NCBI GenBank assembly: GCA_047967505.1
Contig: CM106541.1
Strand: one strand, 5' to 3'
From: Dipteris shenzhenensis
Taxonomy: Eukaryota > Polypodiophyta > Polypodiopsida > Gleicheniales
DNA: 64,000 bases
The position numbers and the translations under genes were made by a program. Below are positions 32,585 through 45,857 of the stretch, in pieces; the stretch's first letter is position 1, and the number at the start of each line of letters is the position of its first letter. The notes under the pieces are model-generated. The model was not told the DNA's origin, ran no database searches, and worked only from the letters and a program-made list of their open reading frames with translations.

Positions 32585-35500
32585 TGGCATCCTCTTCCAT
32601 GTCTGAAAAGGAGTTTTTCACCATTAAAAAGTTTGATGAGACAAACTTTTCTTTGTGGAAAGAACAAATAAGGATGTGCTTATTCAAAAGAAGCAGATTA
32701 AACTCTTGGCAGGGATTGAAGCTAAGCCCCTGCAAATATGTCTGAGGATGATTGGAATGAGTTGGATGCATTAGCAAAGTCTACTATTAGACTTCATCTT
32801 GCAAAGTCAGTTTATTTCACAGTAGTAAATGAGTAGACTACGGAAGATTTGTGGAAGAAACTGTGTGCCACTTATGAAAAGAAAACTGCCTCTAATAAAG
32901 TTTACCTCATGAAGAGGTTGTTTGAGCTACAGATGAAGGAAGGGGTCTCCATTGCTTCTCACTTGAATGAATTCAATATTATTTTCAGCCAGCTTCAGGC
33001 TCAGAAGATGAATTTTGATGCGGAGACTAAGGCAATATTTCTCTTATGTTCATTGCCATCCTCATGGGATACCTTCCGTACAGCTGTCAGTAACTCTGCA
33101 CCTGGTGGAGTACTGAAATTTGATGATGTTGTGGGTAGCTTGTTGGCCGAGGAGATTAGACGGAAGTCTATGGATGGCAACAAGCAGGATGTAGCCTTAA
33201 ATGTGCAAAGGGGCAGATCACAGTTCAGGGGGAAGTCCCAAGAAAGAGGGAAGTCTCGTAGCAAATCCAGGGCACAGAACATTGAGTGTTACCATTGTGG
33301 CAAGAAGGGCCATATGAAAAAGGATTGCTACAAGCTGAAAAGAGAGCAAAAGGATAAGAAAAAGAATGCAAATTGGGGTGCAAATCAAAAGCAAGAGAGT
33401 CCAAGGGAGGACAAAGGAAAAGTGAAGATTGAGGAGATCAATGCAGTCACACATGATAGTGAAAATGACATTCTCTTCATATCTAGTTTATCTGCAGAGT
33501 TGCTTACCACTTCAGATGATGCATATTCCCAGGATTGGATTTTGGATTCTGGTGCTTCATTCCATGTTACTCCCCATAGGGAATGGTTCACTTATAACAA
33601 TGGAAAGATAGGTTGTGTGCATCTTGGAAATGACTATGCATGTGACTATGCATGTGACATAGTGGGAGCAGGTGACATAAAGTTTTCTTTTGCAAATGGG
33701 TCTGCATTTGTTTTGAAACATGTGAGACATGTGCCTAAGCTGACCAAGAGTTTTATTTCAGTGGGTCAGCTAGATGATGCTAGTTTTCACACCACTTTTG
33801 GCTTTCAGAGTTGGAAAATTCAGAAGGGCTCTATGATTTTGGCTAGGGGTGCCAAGTGTGGGACTTTGTATCCCTTACATGTATCAGGGGTATTTGATCA
33901 TGTTGTTGCAATAACCGAGCAGCCAATAACTTCTTTATGGCATTGCAGGTTGGGGCACATGAGCCAGAATGGAATGAAACTCTTATGCCATTTGGGTTAT
34001 GTACCGCATTTGAGTTTCTCTGATTTTGAATTTTGTGAGCATTGTCTCTATGGGAAGTAGACTAAATCAGCCCATAAAAGAAGGGGAAAGAAAGAGTTTG
34101 AAAAGCTTGATTTGGTGCATTCAGACGTATGTGGTCCCATGCCTACACGGTCATTAGGCGGGGCTGAATACTATGTGACATTCATTGATGATGCAACTAG
34201 GAAAGTGTGGGCTTATGCTATAGCTCGGAACAGTGATGTGTTCTAGGTATTTCATAAATGGCTGGCCTTGGTTGAGAATCAGTCAGGTAGAACGCTTAAA
34301 TGCCTACAGACTGACAATGGTGGAGAGTATCTCTCTCATGACTTTCAGCATTTCTGTGATACACATGGGATTAAGAGGGAGCTCACATCCCCTCATACTC
34401 TAGAGCAAAATCCAGTTGCAGATAAGATGAACCGTACCATTCAAGAAAGGTTGCAATGCATGCTTTCCAATGCAAGTCTTTCTGGTGGTTTTTGGGCTGA
34501 GGCAATGAAGATTGCAGTGCATGTGATCAATAGATCACCTAGTAAGGGTTTGGATGGTGGTATTCCTGAAGAGGCATGGAGTGGCAAGAAGCCCTCTTAC
34601 TCTCATTTGCGTATATTTGGGTGTGAGGCATATGCACATGTGCCAAAAGAGCTTCGAAAGAAGCTAGATCCTAAGTCTAGGAAATGCATATTTCTGGGTT
34701 ATGGTGAATTTCAAAGTGGAGAGATGGGCTATCGTCTCTAGGATCCAGAAGCAAAGAAGATCATACGTAGCCATGATGTAGTCTTCAATGAGAAAAAGAT
34801 GCATAAGGCACCCATGAGGGATGTGGAAATGAGGAGAATCACTTTCCAGGATGTGAATCCACCTGCATATGTTGATAGACAGCAAGCTGTCCATGCACCA
34901 AATGTGCAAGAAATGGTACCACCAAGTACTCCCACAGGTATACAATCAAGGGTAGATGATGGATCATCTATTGGTGGAAATGATGAGCCAAATGTGGTTG
35001 ATATGTAAGTGGGACAGCACGCTAAAATGCCCTTGAGAAGATCATCTAGAGTGTCTAGACCGCCTGATAGGTTTGTTCCAGGGGTAGACAATGTGATGCT
35101 TACTGATTGCAGGGAGCCTTCTTGCTACAGAGAGGCTATGATGCGCAAGGATCAATGCAAGTGGGAGTATGCTATGCAATCAGAGATGAGTTCACTTATG
35201 AAGGATAAGACTTGGGACTTGGTTTCTTTGCCACATGGAAAGAAAGCATTGCCATGTAAATGGGTCTACAAAATGAAGGTCACAGGTGATGATATGCCTG
35301 GGTACAAGGCCCGTTTGGTCACTAAATGGTTCAAGCAAGAGAAGGGTGTGGACTTTGATGAGATATTCTCTCCGGTTGTGAAGATGACCACACTTAGATG
35401 CATGCTTGGACTAGTGGCATCAGAGGATATGGAGCTTATGCAGATGGATGTCAAGACAGCTTTCTTGCATGGGGATTTGCATGAGGAAATTTACATGGTG

Positions 35501-36661
35501 CAGCCGGAAGGCTTTGAAGAAAAGGGCAAAGAGCATTTAGTTTGCAAGCTGAAGAAGAGTCTCTATGGTCTTAAGCAAGTGACTAGAGAATGGTATCAGA
35601 AGTTTGATGCTTTCATTCGGTCCCAGGGTTTTAGGAGGAGTGAAATTGATCACTGCCTCTACACTAAAAGGGCTAAGGATAGTAGCTTGATAATCCTGGC
35701 ACTATATGTGGATGATATGCTATTGGCTAGCAAGAATACTTATGAGCTAGATGCATTAAAGGCCAAGTTGCATGAGGCCTTTGATATGAAGGGGACTTGC
35801 AAGTCATATTCTTGGTATGCGCATCACGCGTGATCGAAGTAGGAAACTCCTTTGGCTTTCACAAAAAGAGTATGTTACAAAAGTATTACAGCATTTCAAT
35901 ATGGAGGGGGGGAAGGCAGTGAGTACTCCATTGCCTCCATATGTGAAACTGAGTCATACAGATAGTCCCAAATTAGATGAGGAAAGGGCCATGATGGCCA
36001 AGGTTCCTTATGCGTCAGCGGTTGGGAGTCTTATGTATGTTATGATAGCTACTAGACCAGACATTGCATTTGCAGTGGGAGTTGTTAGCCAATATATGGC
36101 CAATCCAGGAAAGAGGCATTGGGAGGCAGTTAAGTGCATCATGAGGTACATGAAGGGTACCAAGGAGATGTGCATGCGCTTTGGTAGAGGAGACATGCGT
36201 GTACTTGGGTACACAGATTCAGACTATGCAGGGCATGTGGATAGTAGGAGATCCACCTCTGGTTATGTGTTCACCTTTGCAGGTGGTGCAGTGTCGTGGA
36301 TGTCTCGTGAACAGAATTGCGTTGCTTTGTCTATCACAAAGGCTGAGTATGTTGCAGCCACAGAGGGTTGCAAGGAGGCTATATGGCTTGATCGGCTAGT
36401 GGGAGATTTGGGGATTCATACAGGAGTACCGACATTGCATAATGATTCCATGAGTGCTATTCAGCTAGCACAGAATCCGGTCTTTCTCATGCAAAGACCA
36501 AACACGTTGAGGTCAAGTACCATTTCATCAGGGAGGTACTTGAGGACAAGTGCATAGAGCTTGTCAAGGTTCATACAGATGATAACCCTGCAGATATGCT
36601 GACGAAGAGTCTACCTAGTCAGCGGTTTGAGTATTGTCGTGTATTGATGGGCATTGGATAG
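32585..36661 (+). pseudogene. Ty1/copia gag-pol polyprotein, broken
   Basis: The gag start is at ATG 32585 (MASSSMSEKEFF). Domains follow in copia order. Gag core to about 33180. CCHC knuckle CYHCGKKGHMKKDC at 33289. Protease with DSGASFH at 33547. Integrase zinc region with HCRLGH and CEHC near 33940-34055. Integrase core with TDNGGEY at 34312. RT with YVDDML at 35706 and LYGLKQ at 35562. RNase H from about 36190 (GYTDSDYAG), ending in ADMLTKSLP. Breaks: frameshifts near 32672 and 32725; stops at 32833, 34058, 34244, 34739 and 35006; frameshifts near 35800 and 36490. The catalytic motifs remain, but the frame cannot yield a full protein. Integrase before RT is diagnostic for copia. Confidence 0.95.
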
Positions 36662-36701
36662 TATGCTCACTAGTTGTTCTCCCTTAAAGGCACATTGTCC
36701 T

Positions 36702-37020
36702 TTAAGTGGGACGTTGTGGCGGTTAAAGGCCACTGTGCCTTTACCCCAGTTATGTACAATACTCAAACACATATATAAATGAATGAAAAAGAAGATTAGG
36801 GTGGTTCTGCACCCACCAAAACTTGTGTGGCTCTCTGTCTCTCTCTCTCTCTCTCTCTCCTTCTTCCGTTCTTGCTTCCGTTGAGAGCACTCTCACATCC
36901 GAGCCCATGCAAGCTCTAAATTTCTTTGCGATCAAATGATATCCCGAATACTTGACCTTCTTTACGCAAGCTGGCCTGGTCATCGCGATCGTCAATCGAA
37001 TGACACGGTCGGAGGTGAGG
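36702..37020 (+). mobile_element. Copia polypurine tract and probable 3' LTR
   Basis: TTTAAGTGGGAC just after the pol stop is a typical copia polypurine tract. TGTGGCGGTTAAAGG at 36715 would start the LTR. A (CT)n tract lies at 36834-36861. The right end was not resolved. No partner LTR was found in the window. Confidence 0.5.
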
Positions 37021-37376
37021 CAGATACTTGAATAATTTATCCCTCAAGTATTTGGAGATCCACTAGGACAATGGATATTATACAAGAAGGTGAGCAATGT
37101 AGCCTTGCCCGACAATGGAGAGGTGAAGCTTGCACTCTAGATGACTGAATGGAAGGTGTCGTAGATATCTAAATTTAGAAAAACCAAAAGGAGAAAGGGT
37201 CCATCAGAAAAGTAATAGCCAGTGCCCTAGTCCATATGACTAAGATGGCTAGTGGTCCAGAAGCAAATGCTGACCCATGCCAAGTTGAAGGGAGAGCACA
37301 GATAAAACTTTGTACTGCATTTTTTGACATGTGCTCCCACACTGTACACTTTCCTTTGCAAGCGTTGACCGTGCAC

Positions 37377-38280
37377 GAGTCAGTGGGGAAGGGAGGAGAA
37401 GGGAAGGTATTCATGATATAGCTTGTGGGTGTCCGAGGTCTTAGGCCAACAGAGTGGTATGCTAGCAAGAGGAGCAATAAAGACGATGCCCATGCTCATC
37501 TAGCATTAAAGAATGAGCTAGTGATGACAATTGTCCATAGAGCTATCTGTCGAGTGTTGGGGTACTCACACACCTAAGAGTTATGGGCCATCACTCCCTT
37601 TTTTAATGGTGGAAGTGTGCACGACATGCTGATGTGTCTCCCATAGTGATGTGGGACATATGTGCAAAGGTTTCAGACCACACATCCTTTGACTCAAAAT
37701 CTCCACTCACCAGGTTGAGAGCAAGGTTATTTTGTTGTCATGCATTGCCCATTTGTGTTGCTATTGCTAGTGATTTGAAAACAATGCACGAACAAGGATA
37801 TGCGCACATTGATCTGCAAGCAACCAACTACATGTTGGAATTCACGATGGATGACAGGTCTGTGCAAGTAGGAATTATAGATGGGGAAGAAGCGTCCATT
37901 GGACCGAAATTCAATATCCACAAGACCCAACTTTTGCTTCTCCTAGGGAATTTCCATTATTAGCTCCAAAATTATATGCCGGTACTACTACTCGGGCAAA
38001 TTCGAAGGGCGCGTGGGCATTGGAGTCAGATTGCTTTGCCGTTGGATGGCTATTTCAGCAAATTGCCAACTTTCTCATAGATTCTAGAGACGCTCTCAGT
38101 GATAGTTTCATGAAGGGTGACGTTGTAATCAAGCTCTTGGTTGATTGTGGGAATGCGCTTTGCAATATTGATCCAAAGGAGCGACCTTACATGGAAGCAA
38201 TTTTAACAAAACTGCATAGTTTCAATGTAAACATGGATGTGGCAATGCGACCTATTGAGGAAATGAAGACAAATTGTTGA
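37377..38280 (+). pseudogene. Protein kinase pseudogene
   Basis: Pieces of a kinase fold occur in order across three frames. A glycine loop SVGKGGEGKVF lies at about 37380. ALKNELVMTIVHR, then GYSHT, and PFFNGGSVHDML follow at about 37505-37630. The catalytic-loop counterpart YAHIDLQATNYMLEF lies at about 37800, with the HRD arginine replaced. IIDGEEAS stands where DFG would be. LAPKLYAG, then SDCFAVGWLFQQIA, then DPKERPYMEAIL form the C-lobe (38020-38230). Stops occur near 37576 and 37648 and a frameshift near 37955. The eroded HRD and DFG motifs suggest it was already a pseudokinase or has decayed since. Confidence 0.6.
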
Positions 38281-38356
38281 AAAAAAGCACTATGATTGCC
38301 AAAGTTTAATGTCTTTAAAAAATGTTAATGTGGGTTAAAAAATGTGACAATTTGTC

Positions 38357-38602
38357 CTCGGGGGGGTCACTATGTATAAACCCTCTATACCACGTGCGTT
38401 CAAGGCATATTTTTAAAATCCCTTATTTGTAAATTTTTCATTAATAAAATGTAGCCCTTTTCTATACAAATCTGTAAATTTTTTCCAAAACTATTTTAAA
38501 TAGTCCCTTATGTATATTTATTTCTGTAAATTTTAGAAATAAAAAATATCCTTCTGTTGAACTCACGTGATAGGGTTACATATGATGAGTGACCCCCCCG
38601 AG
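38357..38602 (+). mobile_element. MITE family copy B (246 bp)
   Basis: CTCGGGGGGGTCAC and GTGACCCCCCCGAG are perfect 14-bp terminal inverted repeats. The 8-bp direct repeat AATTTGTC lies at 38349-38356 and 38603-38610. Length is identical to copy A and the two differ at only a small number of positions. Confidence 0.92.
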
Positions 38603-38916
38603 AATTTGTCAGAGTTTGACTTTTAATTCATACAATTTAATTAATCATGGTCTATCCTTAATTATGTTAGTTAGATAAATTCTTAAATGGTATGGTTGGC
38701 GTAAGCATGTTATAATTAAATGTTTCAATAACAAGTCGATCACTCAATCTCACATGGTGACCTTAGATCTCCCATTCACTCATCACTCACCATGGCATCT
38801 ACATTGCAACATGGAACACAAGCTGCATATGCATCTCAAGATTGAAGCATGAGGGGAAAGCAAGCCATGAAGCACATGATGGACGTGGCTAATGCTACCC
38901 TCCTCCTGACATGAAG

Positions 38917-39316
38917 AGATGAGGCATGTGCAATTGCCAATGCAAGTGTATTTTATGATCCAAACGGTTGGAAATGGAAACACATCGACACAGTGGTGAC
39001 CAACGATGACGTTGCAGTGATATGGGAATGCACCGATTCAAAACATGGACAGTGGCCCATCAAGAATTGCCGCCACCCTGCTATGAGGGATAATGCATAC
39101 TATATATATTGCATGATCAAGTCTGACAAGCCTCATAGCGGGGCTGTGCCACTTTACTTTGCAAAGATATTATATGCAAAGTTTGTGTTGAATGTGCCTA
39201 TGGATTTTGCTAACAAACCCAAGACACGAGGCAAAAAGCCATCGCAACCACAAGCCACCGCTGTTGCTATTGCAACACCGCCTGCTAATGTGGGAAGCTT
39301 GACCTCAGGTAAGTGA
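38917..39316 (+). pseudogene. Unrecognised reading frame upstream of the gypsy pol
   Basis: An open frame with a coherent-looking peptide: NGWKWKHIDTVVTNDDVAVI, WECTDSKHGQWPIKN, then GAVPLYFAKILYAKF, then a Lys/Pro/Ala-rich tail. There is no upstream ATG in frame: an in-frame TGA lies near 38913, after a short frame beginning MASTLQHG at 38791. It may be part of a transposable-element protein. I do not recognise it. Confidence 0.3.
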
Positions 39317-39589
39317 AGCACATGCCATTTTGTTACATGTCCATTGTTGTAGTTGTTACATCATATAGAGTGTACTCATTAGTCATATTGTGCACGTGTA
39401 GTTTCTGTGATGAGTTCTGAGTTATTTAGGAATGTGTGAGAAGTCACGGAAGATGAAGGTGTAGAGGGCCCACATGCTGAGGGTTCACAAGCTGCAACGC
39501 AATGTGCTACACGGGAAGATCTCACCTTTTCGAGCATCATAGTACGTGATGCAATGATCGAGAAAGGTACAAGAGGTCTCTTCTATCTC

Positions 39590-42500
39590 TGAAGAAATTG
39601 ATCAGCACCCACATACAGTAGATGTCATCATAGATAATTGTCGTTTAAAAAATGTGTGTGTTAATGGGGGAGCTGCATGTAATATCATGGTGCCCCGAAT
39701 CATGAAATCTAGCTTTTTGACACTTCTATGTATTTATGTGTTGCTTGCCTACAGTTGGTAAGGCTATATTGAATTTGAAATGCACAAGGCATTCCTCTAC
39801 TCGAATCAAGGTAGCAGATGGTTGACGACTTGCCACCCTGGGAGTCATTGAGGATTTTCCCATCACTGTCAATGGGTTGACCACCACCGTCAATTTGTAT
39901 GTAGTGGACATCGAAGATATAGGCAGGAGTTACCCAACCATACTCGGGAGACCATGGTTGAGAAAGAGTGATGCAGTCAGGTATTCGAAGACATGACACA
40001 TGTCTTTTGGTGCTTCTAAGGAGAAGATCCCGGTGCAACCAGGTGCCACGGAACCAGAAGAAGAGGAGCAAGATACTGATACTCTCTCATCCTCGGTGTC
40101 TGAATCAATGGAAGGATCAGACGAGGGGAGGAGTTCTCAGATGAGGAAGTTTACATGATGGGGGTGTCTCCAACCCCGCCACCTGCAGAAAAGGTAACAG
40201 CTAGTCCTCAACAGCTTGAATCTATGCTTTCCCCAGACCCCACTCCAAGTGAGAAAGACGAATTGCTGCAACCTTTGCCATGTGACTGCCATAGAGCACA
40301 AGATAGAGCTGAAGCCTGATGCAAAGCCTGTGGCTCAAAAGTATTAGAGATTAGGGTCCCTAGAGGCCGATGCTTTGCACTCAGAGTTGCAAAAACTTGT
40401 AGAAGCTGGGTTTATTGTTCCGGTTCACAATACTGAATGGGTTTTACCAGTGGTTACCGTAGTCACCCCAAAGAAAAACAAGTGGCGGGACTGCATCGAC
40501 TATAAGAAACTCAATGCAGCCACCAAGAGGGACCATCATCCTCTTCCCTTTCAAGACTCATTCTTGAGAACGTAAGTGGTCATGAGATGTATACTTTCTG
40601 TGATGGTTACTTCGGGTTTTATCATATCAAAATTGCCAACGAAGATGTGCTTAAAACCACATTTGCCACACCCTGGGGGACATTTGCATTCAAAGTAATG
40701 CCATTTGGCCTCACCAATGCTCTTGCTACCTTTCAAAGATTTATGCAGATGGTGTTTGCTCCTTATTTGGGGGATTTCTTGGAGGTGTTTTTAGATGATT
40801 TCTGTATATTCTCGTCAGGTAAGGAGCATGTCATGAAGGTTAGGTTGGCCTTCCAAAGGGTCAATGATGCAAATGGCAGTCTCAACCCTGAGAAAAGCAC
40901 CATTGGAGCCACTCAAGGGAGGTTACTGGGACATATTGTCTCATCCGAGGGCATCAAGCCTCTGACCCTGAGAAGGTAGAAGCCATCCTCAAGCTCTCCC
41001 CAGCAACAACCAAACATCAGGTATGCTCATTTGTCAATCTAGCAGGATACTATCACTGCTTCATTGATCAATATGCTACTTTGACATGACCTATGACTAT
41101 GCTATTAAAAGATGGGGTTGATTTCTCTTGGGATGAGGATTGTGATCATGGGTTTGCACAAATCAAGAATCCTCTGGCTTCATAACCCATTCTATGCAAT
41201 CCCGATTGGTCAAAGACTTTCTATATCAATCCTGGGTTTGGTGAGCACACTCTGGCGGGTATTCTTCTCTAGCAAGGGGAGGATCGGTTCATGTATCCTG
41301 TTCAATTTGCTTCTCGATAATTACTCGAAACTGAACGACGCTACTCTGAGGCTGACAAGCATGCCTTTTCTTTGGTGTTCTGTATTGAGAAATTTAAGCA
41401 TTATGTGGCTAAAAAGTCCTTCATTATACTCACTAGCACTGGTCTTGCAAAGCAGGTTCTTCAATCACCAAATCCCATGGGCCAGTTGGCCAAATGGTTG
41501 GCAGTTTTACAAGAATATGATTTTTCTTTCAAAATTGTAAAAGGTGGTTGTTCCAACTTGAAGAATGCTTTGATTGATTTAGAGGAGTGCCTTGATGTAT
41601 CCCTTGTAGCGGCCATAGAAGTTGGGGATCCATGGTATGGCGGTATCTATAGGTTTCTGACTGCTTTCTCCTTTCCTCCAGAAAGTACTAGCTATGAGAG
41701 AAAGAAGATTTGCAAAGATAGTAGGCGCTATACCCTCTTTGATGGGGTGTTGTACCATCAAGGCATGGATGGGGTACTAAGACGGGCCATTGATGTAGAT
41801 GAAGTACCTAAGGTATTGAAGCATTATCATGATGGATTTTGTGGAGGTCACTATGCCGGTGACTATACAGCTAAGAAGATTTTACATGCTTGATACTATT
41901 GGTCGACCTTGTTTAAGGATGTCACTTTGTATTGCAAAACCTGTGAACCATGCCAATTATTTGGTAGGAAGGATTTGCATCCTGGGCAACATCACCCAGT
42001 GATGTCCATCCATCTGTTTCAGAAGTGGGGAATAGATTTTGTTGGGCCCTTGCCCATGACTGCCTGCAAAAAGAAGTATCTTTTGGTAGCCACTCAGTAT
42101 GTCAGTAAGTGGGCTGAAGCTATCGCCCTCCCCACTGCAAATGGTAAGGCAGTTTCAAATTTCATATTTGAACATATCTGCACAAGGTTTGGGACACCCA
42201 TGGAAATAGTATCTGACCATGGAAGTACATTCTTAAATGAAGCAGTGGAATTGCTCATGGATCGCATGGGTATTGATCACCGCACTTCTAGCATCTATTA
42301 TCCAGCATCCATGGGTCAAACGGAGCGGACCAATGGCCTCCTTTGTAAAACCATGGGAAAAATGGCCACAGGGAATAGGAGCCAGTGGGATGAGAAGGTC
42401 ACTGAAGCCGTGTGGGCTTACAACATCACCCATAAAACGTCTACAAGTCACACTCCTTTTGAGTTAGTGTATGGTACTGAGGTAGTTTTACCACTAGAGA

Positions 42501-42880
42501 TAGACATTCTGGCCTTGAGATTGGCACAAGAACAGAGGATGACAGAAGATGAACATGTAGAGGCTAGATTGCTACAACTTGAGAAGTTAGATGAAACCCG
42601 ATGCCTTGCACTACACCAAACAGAGATCCAAAAGAATCGACAAAAGGCCTGCTTGGATGCTAAGATTCGCAAGGGATGGGAAAGACACTTTGTTGAGGGG
42701 CATGTTGTGCTATGCTTTGATAATAGATTGGACCACCAAATGGATAAGAAGTTCCTGCCACTGTGGACCGGTCCATACAAAACGTAGCAATGGGTCTGTA
42801 CAAGTTTAGGAGCTGCATGAGCCATATGGCAAGAAGGTGATCAACAAGCGTTATCTCAAGTCCTTCTTTGTGCGTGATGG
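39590..42880 (+). pseudogene. Ty3/gypsy pol polyprotein, broken
   Basis: Domains occur in gypsy order (RT before integrase). A degraded retropepsin region lies at 39620-39970 (VNGGAACNIM; GRSYPTILGRPWL). RT from about 40370: VTVVTPKKNKWRDCIDYKKL, then FGFYHIKIA, then FGLTNALATFQ, and the catalytic FLDDF at 40785. RNase H from about 41200 (FSLVFCIEKFKHYV). Integrase zinc finger: HYHDGFCGGH at 41820 and CKTCEPC at 41935. Integrase core: GIDFVGP at 42030, SDHGSTF at 42212 and GQTERTNG at 42315, giving a D-D-E triad. There are many breaks: stops at 40573, 40977 and 41891, shifts near 40575 and 41100-41370, and a stop at 42785. No gag was found. Confidence 0.92.
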
Positions 42881-42908
42881 TCCCAGGCATGGAAATGCTG
42901 TGCATTCC

Positions 42909-43700
42909 CTGCCTGGGGGGGGGAACTGTTATGGATAAATTTGACCAAAGTAAAAAGGCATAAATATGAGTGTGTGCTTGTATGTGTGGCAATAGTATAA
43001 TAAAATATGGAGTGCATAGGGCCTAGGGTTGAGGTGGCAGGGCATGACCATGTGCCACCCTTCCATGTAAGAGGACCCATAAGGTGTGTTGTACATAATT
43101 CATGGTAGTAAGATTATAAAATGTTAAGGTCGCATGGCTCCTTCATGTGCCACCCCTCCACCTAGGCAGTCCCATGCCTACATTTAGTGAGATATGGCTC
43201 AAAGTCCATGGGACAAGTAATATAAAATAGGTGGAGATGGATATTATATTGGGTTATTCCCTCTATATAGGATAGGCCCATGTGGGGGAGGTATAGAAAG
43301 TCCAAGAGTGCAAGTTAAATAATGGGAAAAGTAGGATGAGGTGGCAAGATTCCTTGTGCCAACCCTCCACTTGTCCTCCTAGATGTTTGAACGTATTATA
43401 AAATTGGGAAGAGACCAAGGGAATATCATAGACTTGGGATATGGGAGTTGATATATGTGGAAAAATGTGGCCAAGCATTATCACACACAATTGAGAGTTG
43501 GTAGCCACCTAGCCCACATGGGAGACTCTTCCACACACACCATGCATGTGGGAGGATGCATTTATTGGGAGAGACCCTCTCTCTTAGCTATAAAAGGAGG
43601 GGGCTATTCCTTGATGGAACACACTCATTCTTGTAAAGCCACCTAGCTAGTACTTTGATATTTCCCCCTCATCCTTCCTTTCAAATAAAGCATGACCCTC
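42909..43700 (+). mobile_element. Gypsy polypurine tract and 3' LTR (right end uncertain)
   Basis: GCCTGGGGGGGGGAAC is a purine tract followed by TGTTATGGATAAATTTGACC at 42927, the probable LTR start. TATAAAAGGAGGGGG at about 43580 would be its TATA region and AATAAAG at about 43685 a polyadenylation signal. The left LTR was not found. The LTR may continue well past 43700. Confidence 0.5.
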
Positions 43701-45650
43701 TTCCCTTGATGTCTCCATCTCTACATTCCTCCTCCACCCATGTACATACTCCTCTTTCCCCTCTCCCTCTCCCCTTGTGCCATAGTCTCCCTCTTCTTTC
43801 CCTCCCCTCTTAATCCCTTTTCCCCACCCATGTTAACGCTCCTCCCCTCACGTTCCCTATTCCTCTATGGCCCTCGAGCGTCGCCATACCTATCCTCTAG
43901 CCTCTTGTCTTGATTTCTTTTTCGGCTAATAGTACATTAAATACTATTTTGATGATTAGCCTTAAAAATCTCATAGTTGAATTTTGTACTTGTTGGTAAA
44001 TATTGTTTTTTAAACCTTTAAGTACTTTAGTTAGGTCATCTACCTAATTCAAGCAAGACAAGTGAATGTTTTATTATATCCATTGTTTCGATCTAACTAT
44101 TGCCGTGTTCACAACCCCTTAGATAATTGTCCAAAGATGGTTAATCACCTCTTTTCTCGCACACCCCTTTGATGTTTTCATGCTATTGTTTCTTGTCGCT
44201 CAATCTATTTACTAGGGTTGCTCCACTGCATTAATATTGGGTCGTAATTGGTTGGAAAGTCAGCATAAAATTCACACACACACACACACTTATGTACCTA
44301 CTTAGAGTTGTTCACAGTTGTGCTTTAATGATCCCTTTTAGTTTTTTTTTTAAATATAAAAGAAAAGCTTTATGGGTTGCTCTTTTAAAATACTTTAATT
44401 GCTAATTAACTTGTGTAAAATATTTATAGGTTAATTTCTTTTTGTACTTTATCTTTCTTAATGCATGGGTGTGGAGTACTCTCCATTGCCATAAATATTT
44501 TGTTACAAACAAGGGTGCGGACTACCCCCCTAGGTTTTTTGCCTTTTGACTTTTCTTACATGGGTGAGGGTTACCCTCCTAGTGTGTGACTTCTGTCATT
44601 TAGTTCTTTTTTGGTATACATTTGGAATCTATCTTTTATTCTAGGTTCCTTTGGTATAAGCGATAACAAGCTGGGGAACACAGGCATTACATGTCTTCCT
44701 ACATGATGCTAAATTTGTTCTAATAAATGGTTTTTTGTGGAGGGTGACAGGTAAGTGGACCCTAACCGAGGAACCTCGAAATCCCGAATGATTCGTTATG
44801 CTATTCTTGTATTACCAGTTCAATAATAAAAAATGTTTTTGTTTCTATAGTGTCTCTAATGCTCCAAGTCTCATTGTAAGATTCTTGATTGTGTAATCAA
44901 CTTATTTTTAACAATTTATAGAATTAATTGTATGATTCAGTCAATGATGGGACTTTTTAAATTATTTAAAAAAAAAACACACACACACACACATAGAGCA
45001 AAAGAGTGGATTTGGGCTTGGCTAGCACTATATCCATCCTAAAATAAACTTCAACGAAATTAAAGCATCAAGGTCTTGATCATAAAAACATTGATATAAA
45101 TTATAAGCTATTTTATTAATAGCGATATTAATTTTTACATTAAGTCTGATGCTAATTTTTGTGGTTTTGTTTGACACATTTTTAAACATTTCCTTCGATG
45201 ACAAAATTCTCATTAAAAGAATGTCAAAATGACCATGAATTGTAGGAGGCATGTTCATATATATTAACCTTGTATTCATATTGATTGGTAGGGCACATAG
45301 TCATATTATTCAAATTATTAACATATGTATTGATGAAAAGAGACATCGGATGGTGCAGGCCTTCAGGTGATGCTATGATCATGATAAATGCATTTCAAAA
45401 CTAATAATTAGTCTTTAGGTGATTTGCATTTGTTGATAGTTGAGGCTAAGATTCTAAACCAGGCATGCATTTCAAAACTTCATGAAACAACCAGTCTTTA
45501 GGACTTGGGTGATTTGCATTTGTTGATAGGGAATTCGATCCTTGCATTGCAAATTGAATGGAGGCAAATGTAGTAAACTCGTTATGTGAAAACTAGTTCA
45601 AACGTTAAGGTCTGCGGTCGGCCAGCCATCCAATTGTTGGCACTTCCAAT
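43700..45650. other. No recognised gene
   Basis: Pyrimidine-rich to about 43870, then AT-rich. Short (CA)n runs occur at about 44276 and about 44977. A diverged duplication of GTCTTTAGG, then GTGATTTGCATTTGTTGATAG occurs near 45411 and 45492. Confidence 0.5.
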
Positions 45651-45857
45651 GAAGAAGTTGTCATCCGTGCATTGGCGCGTCAACGTTAGCGTCAGTGTTC
45701 TGTAGAAGCTTCGTTGGGTGCTCGAGGTTCGTTTGCAGGTCGCAATCAACTTGGAAGATGAAGGAGGTAGCTTTGTAGGTGGTTTTCAAACCCTCCCGTG
45801 GGGCCCTCGGGAAAAGCCAAAAGCAGGCGTTTCCGAAAGACGAAAATTTTCATCTTT

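Noticed and set aside
36750-36995. 81-aa minus ORF near 36.8 kb
   Set aside because: It lies within the putative copia 3' LTR and includes the (CT)n tract. It is not a gene.
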